A stretch of 64,000 nucleotides of DNA from Torymus aiolomorphi. Its lineage: Eukaryota > Arthropoda > Insecta > Hymenoptera > Torymidae. The stretch covers positions 215,869,376 through 215,933,375 of the forward strand of contig CM070873.1 of the NCBI GenBank assembly GCA_036365515.1, in the 5' to 3' direction. The position numbers were made by a program, and so were the translations under genes. How positions within the stretch are numbered: the first letter of the stretch is position 1; each line of letters opens with the position of its first letter. Under the pieces are notes generated by a model. It searched no databases and was not told the DNA's origin. It worked only from the letters and a program-made list of their open reading frames with translations. Positions 37,203-48,716 of this stretch are shown piece after piece.

Positions 37203-37628
37203 GGAGGGGGTCCAGAGTTTCGACGATTCACTATAAAATTGAAGTCAACTATAAACGTTTTTCAGTTCGACATATGATAATGCAGATTGTTCTTAATTTC
37301 GAAATTCTAAATTACGAAAATCATATTTACGAATGTAACACTTCACATACTATCCAAAACATCGAATTTCATTAATAGAATTTTAACAGGGGTACAATAT
37401 ATAGACATTTCAAAATAAATCATTAGAAACAGGCTATATTTGCTTTGAAATCGTATTGATGAAATTCGATGTTTTGGACAGTAGGTGAACTGTTACATTC
37501 GAAAATATGATTTTCGTAATTCAGAATTTCGAAATTAAGAACAATCTGCATTACCATATGTCGAACTGAAAAACGTCTATAGTTGACTTCAATTTTATAG
37601 TGAATCGTCGAAACTCTGGACCCCTCCC
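37203..37628. mobile_element. Foldback / hairpin element with about 173-bp arms
   Basis: Arms at about 37,203-37,375 and 37,454-37,628 are inverted copies separated by a loop of about 78 nt. They start at GGAGGGG-TCCAGAGTTTCG and meet near CGAATTTCAT. Each arm reads open in the outward-to-inward direction, giving two similar peptides (IHYKIEVNYKRFSVRH against IHYKIEVNYRRFSVRH). This could be a MITE, a tail-to-tail duplicate or an hpRNA precursor. Confidence 0.75.
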
Positions 37629-38880
37629 ATATTTTCCTGTACGATTTCAGTGTCAAGTGAATTATATGAACCGTCATCATGACTTTATAAAACTTTAAAA
37701 CATCTCGATATTGTTAATATATATTAAACTGTCAGTTACAGTGGTAGTACAACTGGATTGTGATTTTGAAATATAAAAATTTCATCAGTACGTTATTCAC
37801 CTTTGCAATTGAAAAAATAGGCAATATCCAGAATCGATAATTCCTGCACAGGCGTAAGCCCACTAATCACGAGTAGGAATGTTTATCAGCGACCGCATTA
37901 TCCGTCTCTACGCAGCGTGAATACACTTACTCACGTTCTTTCGTTCGTGCAGTTGGCTGATTTCAATAAAGACGTGCGCTATTCCGGCGTAGATCGATGC
38001 CGCGAAGCTCGACTGCACAGCCGACGCTGTGGGTCCGCGAAGAAGCAGATCGGAAACGCCATGGCGTGAGGGGGTGAGTAAAGACGCCGACGACTGTTGT
38101 ACTTATTTACTTGGCAAACAGGGCTTTCGTCTACTCGCTGTCGCGCGTTCGATCATTACTTTTCCCCCGGAATTCAATCTACTGCAGAGCTCGATATGTC
38201 TGTGCTGAAAACGTATGCTGGATTTATATCTATATAATCTAATTATTCTTCGTAACAAATTCTTTTCGACAAAATGACATCTTTCGGCGAGCGACGGCGC
38301 GGAATGTTATGATATAGCAACTAATTAGAAATTTGATTGCAGATGAAAGTGATCAATTTTAGTTCGAAATTGCCGGCAGGTAAAGTATACTGCACTCGCG
38401 AGATGTGAAGAGTTTCTCTTTGCAAATATACGTTTGATGCGCGCTAAGGAGCTGGTGAAGGAGTAAATGAAATAACGTACATATCCGTTCGTGACGGCTA
38501 AAAGAGCTGTGTTTATTTGCGGCTCTGTGGCCACGTCGATACTCGTACCTGTTTACTTGTACTTTTGACCTATTTACTTGCACAAATGTAAATTTATGTA
38601 GCGGTAAAAGGAATAATAGTGTGCAAATATGCCTGTTAAGATACCGAGATACAGATACGTATTCTTTGGAATTTGTTTTAAAAAAGTGGTTCATTTTTTT
38701 GCCAATTATAATTTATTTCTATACGTATATTCTTTTTAAGAATATCCTTTTAGAAAAAGTCAAAGCATCTGTCAACAGTATAACTTTTACCCTTTGTTAA
38801 AACTTTGAAGACCGTTGAAACTCTGACTGTAGTCATTTTGAAAATACTGCAGAATTTCGAGGATAAGGGATTAGAGAGCT
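37629..38880. other. cpo intron segment, no gene recognised
   Basis: A CpG-rich patch lies at about 37.87-38.12 kb. Donor-like GTGAGTAAG sequences occur on both strands there (about 37,935 minus, 38,075 plus), so a noncoding exon is possible but unproven. The rest is AT-rich. Confidence 0.5.
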
Positions 38881-38918
38881 TGTGCAAAAGTTTTGGAATA
38901 AAGTATCTGCAACTGTCC

Positions 38919-39056
38919 GGAACATTCTAGAAGTTGAAATATCCTATATAATAAGCCGGAACGTTCTGGAAGGTCGGGGAACTTTGTGCATCAGCTCAGA
39001 ATATTCCAATAACGGCGGGACTGTCCCTCAATCACGAACTTAACCAAATATATATT
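38919..39056. promoter_or_regulatory. Heat-shock element cluster next to a TATA-like sequence
   Basis: Two perfect three-unit heat-shock elements of the form nGAAnnTTCnnGAAn lie at 38,919-38,933 (GGAACATTCTAGAAG) and 38,958-38,972 (GGAACGTTCTGGAAG). A two-unit site (GAATATTC) follows at 38,999-39,006. AAATATATATTATG at 39,047-39,060 can serve as a TATA box about 40 bp further on. HSF trimers bind such arrays in animals. No heat-shock gene or other coding region was seen within the following kilobase, so the target is unknown. Confidence 0.55.
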
Positions 39057-39060
39057 ATGA

Positions 39061-40510
39061 CCCGCCGCGCACCGCGCGAATGCATCGCTGACGCAATCAC
39101 GTATGAAAACCCACTTTGAAAATAACTCGCCCTTAATTTGAAACGAGTGAACTCATTAGGAAAGTAAGCGAAGCGCTAAGAGTACTTAAACGCCCTTAGT
39201 TTCGCCGATATCGGCTGTACAATTTCAGGCCAGCAAAGGAATAAATTCGTACGTCGATTTAATAATTTCGTTAAACTAAATTTAGTAATACAGCCAAAGA
39301 ATAAAAGTTGAGGGAGAGAGAGAATGTTAAATGATCTGCGGTTTTACGAATGATTTCAGCCCGAATATACAGCGATAAAGCAGTATAAGTGTCTAAAATA
39401 GCTGGTCGGAAAGTGTGTTGCTACAATAGGCCAATCCTCACAGCGACTCGTAATCCGAAAAAGATACTACCAGCAGAAGAACTAAATAGGGAGTCGAGAG
39501 CGAGAGAGTATAATAGCGCCTATAATCTCTGATCTGAGCGAGGAGATGACGCGTGAAAAAAGAGAAACTCCATAGTGTACGCGCGGCCGCTCGCTCGTAG
39601 AGCTAAGTCCTCCTTCTATTAAGAGAGCGAGAGAGAGAGAGAGCTCGTATTTTCTCAGAGCGGCGCAGGCACTCTAATCTTTTCTTCCGCTCGCGCCCGC
39701 GGCCCAGCAGAGTAGGTAGGGGAAAATCCAAGCGATTCTATTATATGGCCCGTCGAAACTAGCGAGGCGGCGCGGCCGGCGTCCATAACGAAATTATAAT
39801 TATCCTTCGACGAGGACGACGACGACGGCGGCGGAGTCAATTCATGCGGAACGGGCCGTAGGAGAGACAAAAGAATTTCTACTCCCCCTTTCTCGGCCGC
39901 CCGCCCGCACGAACAATTGTGGGAAAAGTATTCGGCACGTTATTCAAATAGCGCGAGAGACGAAGGCACGGCGGCGGGGCAAGGGTTGACGAGCGGCTGC
40001 GGAGACAGAGGCGTATTTTATTGCCGCCGCGATCCTTGCGCGAAATTGCGAAAACAAATCTCTTTCCTTTTCGCCTGTGCATTGCGCTGAAATCACTTTG
40101 CACGTTGCCTTTGCTATCCTTATGCGCACGAGCTATAGGCGAAATGTTTGCGCGGCTTTCCCGAGCGTTTCGTTTGATATTGTTGCTTTTTTATGGCTGA
40201 GAAATTATTTTGGTCAATGGAATTACGCAAGTTCTCTTTTGTCGAATAGAATCCGTATAACTTCATGTATAGGCAAACAAAAAATGAATAGAGTGGGTCT
40301 AATCGTTTCTGCGAAGTTGAAGTCGATTTAAGTATTTTTTTTTCCTTTTTTTTTGGTTTTTGTTTCGTTAAAACAGGAACAACGCAATGTAAACGTCAAT
40401 TACCATAAGAAAGATCTATGGACGAAATGAGTAATTTTGCCTGGATTACTCAACTGTATGTGTATGTTTGTAGACAAAAATAACGTTTACCAATACAACT
40501 ACAGTCGTAT
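39061..40510. other. cpo intron segment, no gene recognised
   Basis: A CpG-rich patch covers about 39.55-40.15 kb, with GA tracts near 39,625-39,642. No coding region was recognised. Confidence 0.6.
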
Positions 40511-41538
40511 TGATGGAGAGAAATCGTATAGCAAAATTTACAAATTTCTATAGGAAAAATTACAATTTTTCATAGTAAAATGAAGACAGACAAATTTCCT
40601 ATTAATGTTTCCAATTTAATATGGTAAATTTTATAACAACTCGTATAGGAAATATTTTTCGAGTTAAAAATTTTAAAAATTTAATTTTCATTTCCGTTAT
40701 CGTGGTTATTCGTTATATTCTATATATTTCAAGGTTGCTCACACATATATTATTAATACAAGAAATACAAGAAATAAATTAAAGTAAAGAATAAAGAAAA
40801 TTAAAAATTTTTTTTCGACGGAGGCCGGATTCGATCCTTCGACCCTTGGCACGGCAGTCGGACGCTCTAACCACTTACCCATAACAACATTAGACTACAA
40901 GTTTTTGGAACTTATACATTAGCTATCGCTAGATGTATGGCAGATTTGAGTTAGACGCGTTGTTGAATTTCAATTAATATATGGCATTATAATTAACGTA
41001 AAGGAAAATTAGCAACTGATAATGTATTTATAAAAGTAAAAATAAATAGGAATTTATTATATCCGACCAGTTTTGTGTTGCAAAACATGTTGTGTGAGAT
41101 CTAGATAACCTGAAAATTAAGGACGTCGGTAAGACAGAGCAGCAGACTGCGCGTGTTCGCCGCGCGCATGCGCATTTCACACATCATAATTTTTACCATA
41201 AATCATTGTAAAACTTAGAATTAAATATCAAAATTTTTGTAACTCCTGCATTCGAATATCAAGTCTTCGCAGTTTTTGCCATAAAATATAGTAATGTTTC
41301 ATATTTTTTATAAAAAAAGAAGATACTTTTAACAGTATATTACAATATGTATATTTTTTCCTATATAAATATAGTAGAAAGTTATCTCGACACTTGTAAT
41401 ATTTAAAATGAAAGTTGTAAAAGGAATACATTACAATGGTAGAAAATCCTATAATAGTAGTAAAAAGCGTCAGAATCAGAGTATATCTTCGCTTTGATAA
41501 GATTAATGGTAATTTTCCAAATCAAATTTTTCTCCGTG
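40511..41538 (-). mobile_element. Diverged TIR element with tRNA-like module, family C
   Basis: The right end is CTCCGTG followed by TA (41,539). The left end (about 40,511, TGGAGAGAAAT) is a degraded version of CACGGAGAGAAAT. The element is about 1.03 kb, AT-rich and without coding capacity. Near its left end, in the minus orientation, lies the best-preserved tRNA-like module of the window. Divergence of the left terminus suggests an old insertion. Confidence 0.55.
40816..40886 (-). repeat. tRNA-derived module, family C
   Basis: On the minus strand: TATGGGTAAGTGGTTAGAGC (box A region), CGTCCGACTGCCGTGCCAAG (anticodon region) and GGATCGAATCC (consensus box B), followed by GGCCTCCGTCG and an A/T run. 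The order and spacing are those of a tRNA, but the acceptor stem is not complementary. It is 305 bp from the element's nearest terminus. Confidence 0.7.
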
Positions 41539-44500
41539 TAGATAGACATATAGACATAACAAAAGGTATTTCGCCGAACGAAAGGAAATTCGTTTTCGAT
41601 GTAGAAAGGAAATTTCCCAGCGGAAGTAAGCCACGGTCGGACGGTGAAAAATTGCAGCAACAGAGAAAAAAAAATCAATTTCTCCGCCACCGCCACACTT
41701 GCACGCTGCACATGCACGCGCGAGAAAACCGCGAGTGAAAACGAGTTCCACCAGTTCTCCGCTGGCGAGCTGCTCGCCGAGACGCAGACGGACTTGCGAG
41801 CTGGTGCAGGACGAACCCCGTTTCGGCTCCAAACAACCGAGGCGCACTTTGCGGAACGCTCGACGACGTGCGCTCCAGGTGTGCGAATGAGTGTGCGAGT
41901 GTGCGTGCGCGCGCATGCGGCTTTCGCGGTCGCTCGACTCCGGAATCGAGTTTCAATCTTCCGCAGCATGGAGTAACCCAAGCTCCACTGTCTTTCTTTT
42001 CCTCCGTCTCCCAGTGCTTTGAACCACGTTTGCCACTGATGTGCACGTGTGTGTGTGTGACCGGACAAATGATTTTTAGATTCAGTGCTCCGCGTCGTGA
42101 TATCGGAGAAGATCGCGCGGCTCGGGGGCGCGAATATTACCTGAGAGCCGGCGCAGATACGAGGGTTTAATTTGCCAGATGGAGAATTGCGCGGGACAGC
42201 CGCACGCTGCGGGGCTCTTTCAGCGAGATTTCGCCTTTGATGAGTTTTCGGCATTTTTCCGGGTCGCGTGTACGGCTAATGCAGAATGTTCGTTGGTTGC
42301 TTTATCTAATGCGGGGATTAAGAGCTGCTGTAATGTTCTTAAGAAAGAGAGAGAGAGAGAGCCAGGTTATTGATTCTGTTATACGAGCTTTATTGACTGC
42401 CTTACTGATTTATGCATGCAAACGCGTTTTACTTGAACATAAACGGCGTTTTAAGGTTGAGGAAGTAATAACGATCGCGTTATTCGACTGAAATTTACGA
42501 TGTCGAATGTTTCATAATTCTGAGGAATTTTATTTATGAACTTTGTAGCAAAAACTACCTTGCGTTATAATGTACTGGTAGAAATTTCGTGAATCATACT
42601 AAAGTTTCCACAATACGTATTATACTGATTAGCCAAACTAACGATTGAGTAAAAATCGATGATGTCATCAACAAACAAACCTGTATTTTTTCCAATGGCA
42701 GTCATTCTACGTAATATTTTATTATATTTCCAGCTTATGGTTACTGTAGTATAATAAATTTCGCAACGTCATCTAGTGTTTCATAGAATCTTTTTTAAAG
42801 AATGACACTCAATCCGATGACATTAAAAAACGGTAATATATAATGAAAATGAGTTGCGTTTCAATGGTGAAAGCAATCACGCTGACCATGCCGATTACTC
42901 GGCCATTATATTGCATCGGAGTACGCTGTCCTTTTGCGAAACATATTATCCCTGTCAGCGGTCATTGATACGTTTGTTTATAAAATGCCATCGGTTGCCA
43001 TGGTCTTCACTTTTAATTTCATTACGAAAGTAAAAGCAACATCGTCTATTTGCGGCAGGCGATAATTTCTCAATTGAAAGAATCTTTGAAGTGCAGACAG
43101 TGAGGACACGCGGCTTGCGTGCACCGCCTTTTTCTACTGAAGACGCGAGGGTCTTAGAAATCTCGGCGCTGTGTTAACGGTACTGCGCGTGCGCGCGAGC
43201 ACCGGGGTAATTGTACATAAGCGCAAGATTACTACGGCGATAGACGGCGAAACTCGTTTTCGCTGTGCGCACAACGTGACTTGGAAAGAAGGAAGCCGAC
43301 GGCGCGGCGGCGGCAGCGACAATTGCAGGAAAGTCTCTAAGGCTTGCGCATGCGCGTATTGGGACAATTCCGGCGTGATGAAAAATAAGGAGCGCCAAAG
43401 GAACGACAGGCCGATAAGAAGAGCGGGCGGAAGGTAACGGCGCGCGGGTTTTACGAAAGTTCCGCACGACCGAAGAAGCAAGAGACGTGGCTCGTCCCTA
43501 TTTACCGTGACGCGTGCCTTTCGAAGGTGGCTAAGCAAGTAAATACACGTATACAGAGCCGCGCCGGCGCACAATGAGGCCGCGCCAGCTGACGCGCTGA
43601 CGAGGTTCTTTCTTCTTATTGCGTCGCCCTCCCGCGCTCCTTTATTTTATTCTCATCCTCTGGCTTTTTTTCAAACCGCTAGGCTTTTGTCATCGGAAGC
43701 CACTTGCTCGAACGAAAAACTTCCTGAACATTCTTTCTGCGCAAACAGACTTGACAATCGAAAGTAGCTGGGATTTTCCCGATGGTATTATATATATATA
43801 CCTGCCTTTTTACACAAGTTTTCTTTTTCAGCATTTTACAGCTGTATTCTACACGTCTTTATAAGACATTTTCTCCAAATTCTTTAATTCATTCATACGC
43901 CGGTGCACAAATACGAGTCCCTTTGCATTATACCGAAGCTCCGCGTGAAAGGATGATTAAATTGTAATCTTATAACTTTATAACAAAAATTTGATTTAAT
44001 GACTGTATTACGTGTAATATTTGAGAGCTTGAAAAAAAGCGTTGAAAATTTCTACTGAAATTTCGTGTTTAATTAATGATGGAGCGATACATATTTTAAT
44101 GAAAATGGAAGAAATAATTTTCTTCACGGGTATTAATATTCTTTAAAAATCAATCAGCGAAAAATCATGTTAAAAACTTTTTTAGATTTCATTTAGCTTT
44201 TTATTGATTATAAAAGTCACGTAAATGTTTATTAAGGCAGAAACGAGAAGATTCAATCTGCTGAAATGAAAATGAAAGCAAAATATCCGACGAGCATACG
44301 CCGGGAAATCCTTTAATCAATTTAATGGATTTCTGGATAGAAAAAGGTATCGTTAAAAAAAAAAAATTTGAATAATGTCGGGGAAAGATGCATATTTCTT
44401 TGGAAAATTGCAGTTAATCTCCGGAAGCAAATTTTTTCCTCGACGCTAGTGCATAAACATAAAGTTTGTTACTATTGCCTGAAATCTTCGTGAAACGCGG

Positions 44501-47500
44501 ACAAAAAACGAGCGCAAAAAATGCTCCAGAAGAATCGAGTCGAAAAGCGAAACCCGTAATTTCTCGTCTACCCATAAAAACCTTTCCAATCGACGCTCAA
44601 CTATATGTAGGTATACGCCCGTCTTTTCCTGTCACACTCCCAACACTGTCGAAAGTGTCTCCCGTGATACTAGCAATAAGTCTTTCGGACCGTTCCCCGC
44701 CTCTTTTATTTCCCTGTCGTCCACTCTGCACACAAAAACTAGATAAAGGGAGAAAGTATTTTTCCACTACCCAGCCGCCTTCTTTTTATTTACCCACTTT
44801 GTTTGCTTTTTTACATCCAAATGAATTTAGGGTATATCTCGTACTGAATAATTACAATAAAATATTTTAAAAAGATATATAGTATAAGTTCTAAGATATT
44901 TAAGGTTCGACATACAAGTATAGTTTGTTGAAAAATATTCAGTGCTCTTTAGATACATAGGGGACAGAGCTTTTGTTTGATATCAACATTAAAAAGTATT
45001 AATAAGTTCACTTAGTGTAATTAATGTTTTAAGCAAATAAATTTGCCTCTTAAACCATGTTGATAATCTTTTTCAATCATTATTGTAGCGTGAATATAAT
45101 TTTTTCTTATTTTTGCAGTAGGAAATGTGAACCAAAAGTTTCTAAGAAGTATCTTGATATCTAGATAATACACACACACACGCACACCTTGTATCTATTT
45201 GTTTATCGAGTAAATGGATAGTTGACCTTTCATCTCTATTTCGAGTATACTTTTGCGCCGATTAGAATCGTTTTTCTTAAAAATTCTTTTTCTACCTGTA
45301 GATGCGTACCTAGAATAATCGATATATAGATTTTTGCCAGTAATAGATTACAATACGGTTAAAAAAGACGGATTATCATTGAAAACGCTTGACGAATTTT
45401 TTGTGAAATAATGACTCGCTAGATGGCATAAAATTACAGTATTTGAACTTCCCTTTGAAAAGAAAAGACACTCGAAAACGAAACCGCAGTCCCTTGTAAA
45501 AGACCCCGCACTAATAACGGCGCGTAAACGAGCAACTAATCCTCCCTGTCTATCGCCATCCCTTTTTTCCTATAGATTTTACACTTTTGTTTCCCCCTCG
45601 CTACCCATGCGAAAAACCTTCGTCCTTTCATCCTGTTTACACGTAATAAACGTTCATAAGCGAGCCCTTTTTATAGACGAGAAAGGAAGAAGAGAGAAAA
45701 AAAACGGAAAGTAAAAATAAAAAAGTAACTTTGCGTCTCGCCTCTTACTCTCCTTCCTTTCGCCGCGAACGCGAGGAATAATCCGGCGCGAGTAGCCGTG
45801 AAACCATAAAACGAGCACGCACGCGTGTGTGTGTGTGAGGGATCGAGAATTGATCGAGGAGGAGACGGAAGGAGAGAGAGAGAGAGCGTGAGAGAGGGAG
45901 AGCAGTCGCAGGGGCTTTTTAAGCCCTTTATTCCCCCCTCCCCTCGTCTCCCCCGACTACTCTCGTCTTTGCACCCCGACGCCTTATTTTATATATATAC
46001 ATAAAGCCGCACGCACGTATATATAGGTACACACGACATCTATCTCCTCGGCTGTAGCTTCTCGGGTTCTCGTATACGCGAGCGGGCGCGTGACACTCGG
46101 AGGGTTGACAGACGTTGAGAGAGAAGGAGAAACAGAAAACTACGCGAGACGCGCCTATAGACGCCGGCAGACAGAAGGCATTGCGAGCGAGAGCGCGGGG
46201 GGACGAGAATTCGATTACTAATGCTCCCGGGCTGCGAGCCAGTGCGACAAACGAGTCAAGCGGATTAATATAGAGGTGACAAAATGGATTCGAATGAAAT
46301 ATCGTCCTCAGCGAAAGGACGAGAGGAAATGACAGAGTGATTGTATTTTCTTTTACGTGACACACGAACTCGCGCGCTCGTTCTCTCTTTACATTCTACA
46401 TAGCTAATCAAATTCATTTTCCCTCCCTCTGCCATAAGGTCACTTTCCCAAGGAAAATAATAGATTTAGCTTGAAGAGAAAACTTTCTTTTCGACTTGAC
46501 AACGAGTTTTCTCTCTCAGACGTGCTTTGAGAGAAATATTGATATAATAGTGATGTAAAGGCCCTAAAGCAGAGTCAACGTTTATCCTGCACTGTTCAAA
46601 GTTAAGGAAACTTCTTTTGACGTTGAAATGCTGCGCCACATTTTATACAATGACAATGCAATAATAACGCGAATAAAGAGGACATTCGTTGGAGATAAAA
46701 TGATAACAAACCCATTAATAAATGATTTAAGCTCGAGGTAATTTCGTTGAAAGATACGAGCTATCAAAAGATAATCCCTATCCTGCGGTCATCATACTCT
46801 TGTATATCGAAAAGCCATAAATTTTTGTGTATACAATACACGCTGTTCATTTTATAAAGCACTGTTTTGTTAATGTTATTAAATACACCGCGTGAAAATA
46901 TATTTGCGAGAGTAAGCGTGAAAAGAATTTGGACTGTGTTACGTTGAACTCTGCATAATTATTGCGCCATGAATTTTAATGAAGTGAAACCCTTCACTAT
47001 TATAGTATACCTTAATTTTCAATCATTAACGCAGAGTAAAATCGTACATTTGAATAAAAGGAATATTATTGATCGTTGACGGGCACATTAATGCAGAGAT
47101 AATTAATTGTATTCAGCCGGGAAATGTGCATCGATTTAGCAATTTCAAAAACGCGAAAGCCTCGCTCTGAGCGACGTTGCTCGAACGAAAATTGTCTGCA
47201 GCGGAAAATTGAATTGCAGACGAGTCGAGCATCGCAATCGCGTTCGAATAAAATAAATGTACCTACCATCAGCTGGCTATGATAAGTTTATTTCCCCCGG
47301 AAAGCGCGCTCGCATAAATTGTCGTCGGTCGAGAGGGATTGGCGAGGAAAAAAGTTGGACTCGCATAAAAACACGTCCCCCCATGGCTCTCGCACGCCTA
47401 ATAATTTCTCCCCCGCTTACAAATCCATAAATAACTAACTAGCGCGCGGCCGCGCTGCTGGCGCTAGGCAATACATATCGAAGGAGCTAGCGCGGGATAG

Positions 47501-48572
47501 AGCCATACGGGCCGCTTGGGGTGAAAATGCTCCGGAGGGCCAACGGCTGTCTTGTCTCGGGCCGTGCGGGGGCAGTTGTGGGGCACCCATAATCCGGCCT
47601 CCTCGCCTCTCCATATGACGTGACTGAAGCTTGCGCCTCGCCTGTACACCTATATATCCAGCTCTCTCTCTCTCTCTCTCGGCGTCTACACTCGTGCGCG
47701 CCTGCCGCGTGCCGAGAAAAATCAATAACGAAGCATGGTGCTGCTGGCCGGCGGCGCGTCAGCGTCAGAACGACTCGCTCCCTCTCTTTCTCGCGCTCCT
47801 CTCAGGTGGCACGAGGCGCCGCTCGAGAGGGGGCGAGAGAGAGAGAGACAGAGAGCGAGGGGAGCCAAGCACAACGCGCTCGCTCGCCCCTACGTCACCT
47901 GCACACCGCCTCTCTTCTTCCGCGCACGCACTCGCTTCTGTGTATATATACGCGCGTGTGTGCGGGCGTATGTGTACGTACCGAGCGAGCGATCGAATTC
48001 GCGAGCGGGGGCTGTATATACTGCCTAACCCCCGAACAGACACGAGCATGGCGTCGTAAGGTCGCGTCGGGCGCGTGCTTATGTGCGTGCGGCTAGGTAC
48101 GTGTATAGGTGTGCGCGCGAGTTCATGCGCGCGCGTACCTATATGTCTATTGGCCTGTCTATTTGCGCCGTTGTGTTAAATTGCGTTGGCGCATGATTTG
48201 CGATTTCGCGTGTGCCACCTTTCGCGATTTTCTCCTGATGCGGCCGGTAGAACATTTCTGACAAGTATAAAACTATAAACTGAACTTTATATTTATGTGC
48301 CGTTACTCTCAAACATTATGAAATATTTTTTTTTTTTTATTAAAAGAGGGATAAATTATAGGCGAGACTTTAATTACTTGGTGGTTTTTAAATTTATGTG
48401 AAATTGAAATTTAGAAACTATAGAATCAATCATATTATACTGATAAAAACCATTGTAAGTTGATTTTTTTATTACTAAAAAATAAATCGATATGATATAA
48501 AATAGAAAAGGGAATAATCATAAAACTATATTCGTCCAATTCGGGATTTGAAATTTGTTTGAATCATAAGTA
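41539..48572. other. cpo intron segment, no gene recognised
   Basis: CpG-rich patches lie at about 41.6-42.3, 43.1-43.65, 45.75-46.4 and 47.3-48.25 kb. GA and CT tracts are frequent (for example 45,874-45,888 and 47,661-47,680). Several open frames exceed 130 aa on both strands, the longest running into the transposon at 41.5 kb. Low-complexity composition and lack of splice context argue against coding. Some patches may be alternative cpo promoters. Confidence 0.6.
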
Positions 48573-48716
48573 CCCTGATTAAAAAAACCCATTCATTCCT
48601 TTAAAAAGCTGTTAGTTGAATCGACTTTAATGAGGATTTTTTACTGACTTAATACATGGACTATATAGGGAATTTAATAGGATCCAATAGGATTTAATAT
48701 TTTTTTTTAATCAGGG
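48573..48716. mobile_element. MITE with CCCTGATTAAAAAAA ends, TA target
   Basis: A 144-bp element starts CCCTGATTAAAAAAA and ends TTTTTTAATCAGGG, with TA on both sides. This is the form expected of short mariner-like MITEs with TA target duplication. No coding capacity. Confidence 0.75.

Noticed and set aside
41403..42254. 283-residue open frame on the minus strand
   Set aside because: It begins in a CpG patch and runs into the AT-rich inner part of a transposon. The product changes composition abruptly and matches no family.
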